Shown piece after piece: positions 62,029 through 64,000 of a stretch of DNA of 64,000 nucleotides; the stretch's first letter is position 1; each line of letters opens with the position of its first letter. Both the position numbers and the translations under genes were made by a program. Origin of the DNA: Fibrobacter sp. (GTDB taxonomy: Bacteria; Fibrobacterota; Fibrobacteria; Fibrobacterales; Fibrobacteraceae); contig JAAZFC010000036.1 in the NCBI GenBank assembly GCA_012511955.1, forward strand, positions 1 through 64,000, given 5' to 3'. The notes below the pieces were generated by a model. The model had not been told where the DNA came from. It did no database searches and was given only the letters and a program-made list of their open reading frames with translations.

Positions 62029-62990
62029 GAACTTCTGCGTATTTACTCATAGGAATAGTCATTTTAGACGCCTTAATTGGCGATCCAGTCTATAAATTTC
62101 ACCCCATACGCATTATGGGAAGCAGTATTTTAACCATCGAGACTTTTTTGCGTAAACGCATAGCTAATGAACGCTTTGCCGGAGTGTTTTTGGTAATACT
62201 AATGCTCATTATTTTTGTGGGTCTAATCGCAGGAGTAAGCTACGCTTTGCAATACCAAGGCTGGACCATTGCGTGGTGGGTTTGGAACTTGTATTGGGGA
62301 TTTAGTTGCCTGGCATTGCGCGATTTGCTTAAACATGTGCACCGCATTGGCAAAGCAGTGGAACAGGGAAAACTCGAAGACGCGCGCAAATTCTCTTCTT
62401 ATATAGTAGGCAGAGATACCCACACCATGGACGGCGGAGCTTGCATACGCTCAGGTTTAGAAAGCTTATCTGAAAACCTCACCGATGGCGTACTCAGTCC
62501 TATTTTCTGGTTTGCTTTAGGAGGAGTTCCTGGCATGGTGTTTTTTAAAGTAGCTAGCACCTTGGATTCCACCGTGGGTTATAAAAACCAACGCTATTTG
62601 TATTTTGGCTGGGCAGGGGCTCGCCTAGACGACCTAATGAACTGGATTCCTGCGCGTTTAACCTGGCTTTGCACCGCTTTTACTGCCTTTTTATTACCTG
62701 GATTTAGCGGAATCAAAGCTTTTAAAATCGGTTGGCAACAATACAAACTGATTCCAAGCCCTAATTCTGGATGGAGCGAAGCAAGTTTTGCCGGTGCTTT
62801 ACAAATGCGTTTAGCTGGTCCTATTTGGAATCAAGGTGTATTAGTAAACACCCTATGGTTAGGCCTAGACACGGATCCACCAGCACAAAACTACCGTGAT
62901 ATGCAAAAAGGCCTCTTTTTAGCTACCGCAATAAGTTTTATTTTCATAATTATTGCATTTAGCTTGCTTATTTTAATCAATTATGTTTAA
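62019..62990 (+). CDS. cbiB: Adenosylcobinamide-phosphate synthase CbiB/CobD
   Basis: A 323-residue membrane protein with about six membrane segments. Family motifs: DALIGDPVYKFHPIRIMG near the N-terminus, IVGRDTHTMDGGACIRSGLESLSENLTDGVLSPIFWFALGG, and LDSTVGYKNQRYLYFGWAGARLDDLMNWIPARLT. It joins aminopropanol (phosphate) to adenosylcobyric acid, the step needed after CbiZ action. The C-terminus ends in a membrane helix (IAFSLLILINYV). Overlap with cbiZ shows coupling. Confidence 0.95.
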   Translation: MEIGTSAYLLIGIVILDALIGDPVYKFHPIRIMGSSILTIETFLRKRIANERFAGVFLVILMLIIFVGLIAGVSYALQYQGWTIAWWVWNLYWGFSCLALRDLLKHVHRIGKAVEQGKLEDARKFSSYIVGRDTHTMDGGACIRSGLESLSENLTDGVLSPIFWFALGGVPGMVFFKVASTLDSTVGYKNQRYLYFGWAGARLDDLMNWIPARLTWLCTAFTAFLLPGFSGIKAFKIGWQQYKLIPSPNSGWSEASFAGALQMRLAGPIWNQGVLVNTLWLGLDTDPPAQNYRDMQKGLFLATAISFIFIIIAFSLLILINYV

Positions 62991-63032
62991 ATTCTATATA
63001 AAGCGCTTAAACAACATTAGGATGAAATTTTG

Positions 63033-64000
63033 ATGTCTTCCGATATACAAAATTCTTTTGCAAATGAATTAAAAGAAGTTCCTGCTCGCTTTGCGGGTGT
63101 GGAAACTCTTTTTAATATCATTCCTCTTTTCATAATTTCCATATTTTTCTGGGTAATGCAGCAATTATTTTTTAACACTCTACCTCTGCCTTTAACAGCT
63201 ACTTTTTGGATAATACTGCAATCTCTTTTTATTTCTCGTTATACCATCGGCTCATTAAGTGGTAACCCCCACGCTGATTTATATCAAAAATTCCCCATTA
63301 TGCATCTGCCATTTTTTACAATGATGCAATCCTTACTAACACTATTTTGGACCTTACCCATCACCGTGTTGGTTTTAACATTAGTCCCCATAGAAGAAAT
63401 TATGGGGGTGGGGTTTTTGGAGTGGTTTGTGCACAATATGTATCTATCTGGAACTCAGCCTTTTAATCCCAACATCCTTTTTATTGTCTTACTCTTTGGT
63501 GTCAGCGCATTCTTCCTTTTACCCCTCTATACAGCAATAATTACTTCTTATAGTAGCTTATACGGTCTTTCTCATATAATTAACATTATGCTTTTCCCTT
63601 TTAAGCATGGCAAAAATTTACTTTCCACTTTTGCAGCGCATTTAGGCTCTACTTTCTTACCTATGTTCCTATACTTACCTTTTGTGGGAATCGCCGCTTT
63701 TTTAGGCTACAATGCAAGCCCCACTTTAGGAAAGCTAATTGCAGTTACAGGCATCACATTACCCTTTTTTGCGTGGCCCATAATCATTGGGCGTTTGGCA
63801 GGATCTTTTGCTCGTAATCACCCCTTAGATTTAGGTGAAGCAAAAAAAGTGAGCAACAATGCAAAAACTCCTATTAGACAAGAAGCTGAACAACGGCCTA
63901 CCATAGGAATGCCCACTATCAAACCAGAACAAGAGCAAAGCCTCAATTTAACACCGAAAATCAGAGAGATTTTAAAAAACTCTAAAATCAACCCAAAAAA
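63033..64000 (+). CDS. Multi-pass membrane protein, partial (runs off the window)
   Basis: An open frame from ATG 63033 to the end (at least 322 codons), with AGGA 10 nt upstream. It begins SSDIQNSFANELKEVPARF, then carries five or six hydrophobic segments with Pro-rich ends and a His/Asp-containing loop (GNPHADLYQKFP), and ends within a hydrophilic Gln/Lys-rich tail. It starts 42 bp after cbiB and may belong to the B12 operon. It does not look like BtuC; family not recognised. Confidence 0.55.
   Translation, partial: MSSDIQNSFANELKEVPARFAGVETLFNIIPLFIISIFFWVMQQLFFNTLPLPLTATFWIILQSLFISRYTIGSLSGNPHADLYQKFPIMHLPFFTMMQSLLTLFWTLPITVLVLTLVPIEEIMGVGFLEWFVHNMYLSGTQPFNPNILFIVLLFGVSAFFLLPLYTAIITSYSSLYGLSHIINIMLFPFKHGKNLLSTFAAHLGSTFLPMFLYLPFVGIAAFLGYNASPTLGKLIAVTGITLPFFAWPIIIGRLAGSFARNHPLDLGEAKKVSNNAKTPIRQEAEQRPTIGMPTIKPEQEQSLNLTPKIREILKNSKINPK

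Overview
The window is about 64 kb of AT-rich bacterial chromosome, and it most resembles a member of the Fibrobacterota. Pointers are a TIGR02147-family protein (a family expanded in Fibrobacter), two GH9 cellulases with a type IX secretion-like C-terminal tail on one, a giant SprA-type outer-membrane protein, and many lipoproteins. Flagellar genes are also present, which Fibrobacter itself lacks, so a flagellated relative such as a termite- or animal-gut lineage fits better. This placement is inferred from gene content only. No insertion sequence, prophage or CRISPR array was seen.

Layout. 1-0.5 kb: the start of tuf behind tRNA-Thr, tRNA-Tyr and tRNA-Thr. 0.5-9.7 kb: damaged pabC/pabB-like genes, a large HExxH surface protein, a small cytochrome c lipoprotein, aroC, a Ser/Thr kinase and a LOG-family protein. 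9.7-16.2 kb: a flagellar basal-body operon (flgB flgC X fliE fliF fliG fliH fliI) behind a canonical sigma-54 promoter. 16.2-23.1 kb: sprA on the other strand, interrupted by one in-frame TGA. 23.2-28.8 kb: rsmA, a rhomboid-like membrane protein, a tandem pair of related membrane sensor proteins (one carrying an AraC DNA-binding domain), an AI-2E family exporter and HU. 28.9-31.5 kb: malQ with two small partners. 31.6-41.7 kb: S41 protease, cyclic-nucleotide/DUF4388 protein, metallo-beta-lactamase-fold lipoprotein, XPB-like helicase, an M16 peptidase pair, TrmH, and the remnant of a nucleotidyltransferase gene. 41.7-46.5 kb: DMT transporter, lipoprotein, trpB2 and a histidine kinase. 46.5-53.5 kb: two GH9 genes, a lipoprotein with a possible carbohydrate-binding end, the TIGR02147 protein and a Cys-rich lipoprotein. 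53.6-55.7 kb: a chemoreceptor. 55.7-63 kb: a cobalamin riboswitch followed by btuB, a BtuG-like propeller lipoprotein, PduO-type adenosyltransferase, BtuF-like protein, CbiZ and CbiB. The last kilobase starts a membrane protein that runs off the end.

How it works together. The B12 block reads as one corrinoid capture and remodelling operon: surface capture, TonB-dependent uptake, periplasmic binding, adenosylation, removal of the lower-ligand arm by CbiZ and rebuilding through CbiB. The cellulase block combines a secreted GH9, a signal-less GH9 and a TIGR02147-lipoprotein pair. A palindrome, GGTTAC-N4-GTAACC, occurs upstream of both the TIGR02147 gene and the secreted GH9 gene, at -10 distances differing by one helical turn, which suggests an undescribed cellulase regulon. 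SprA would be the exit pore for tail-bearing enzymes.

The window also carries several lesions: the TGA in sprA, a TAG in the first membrane segment of the AraC-type regulator, a deletion joining pabB to pabC, and the nucleotidyltransferase remnant. Many first genes of transcription units have a -10-like hexamer 6-7 nt before the ATG and no Shine-Dalgarno, so leaderless transcription may be common here.
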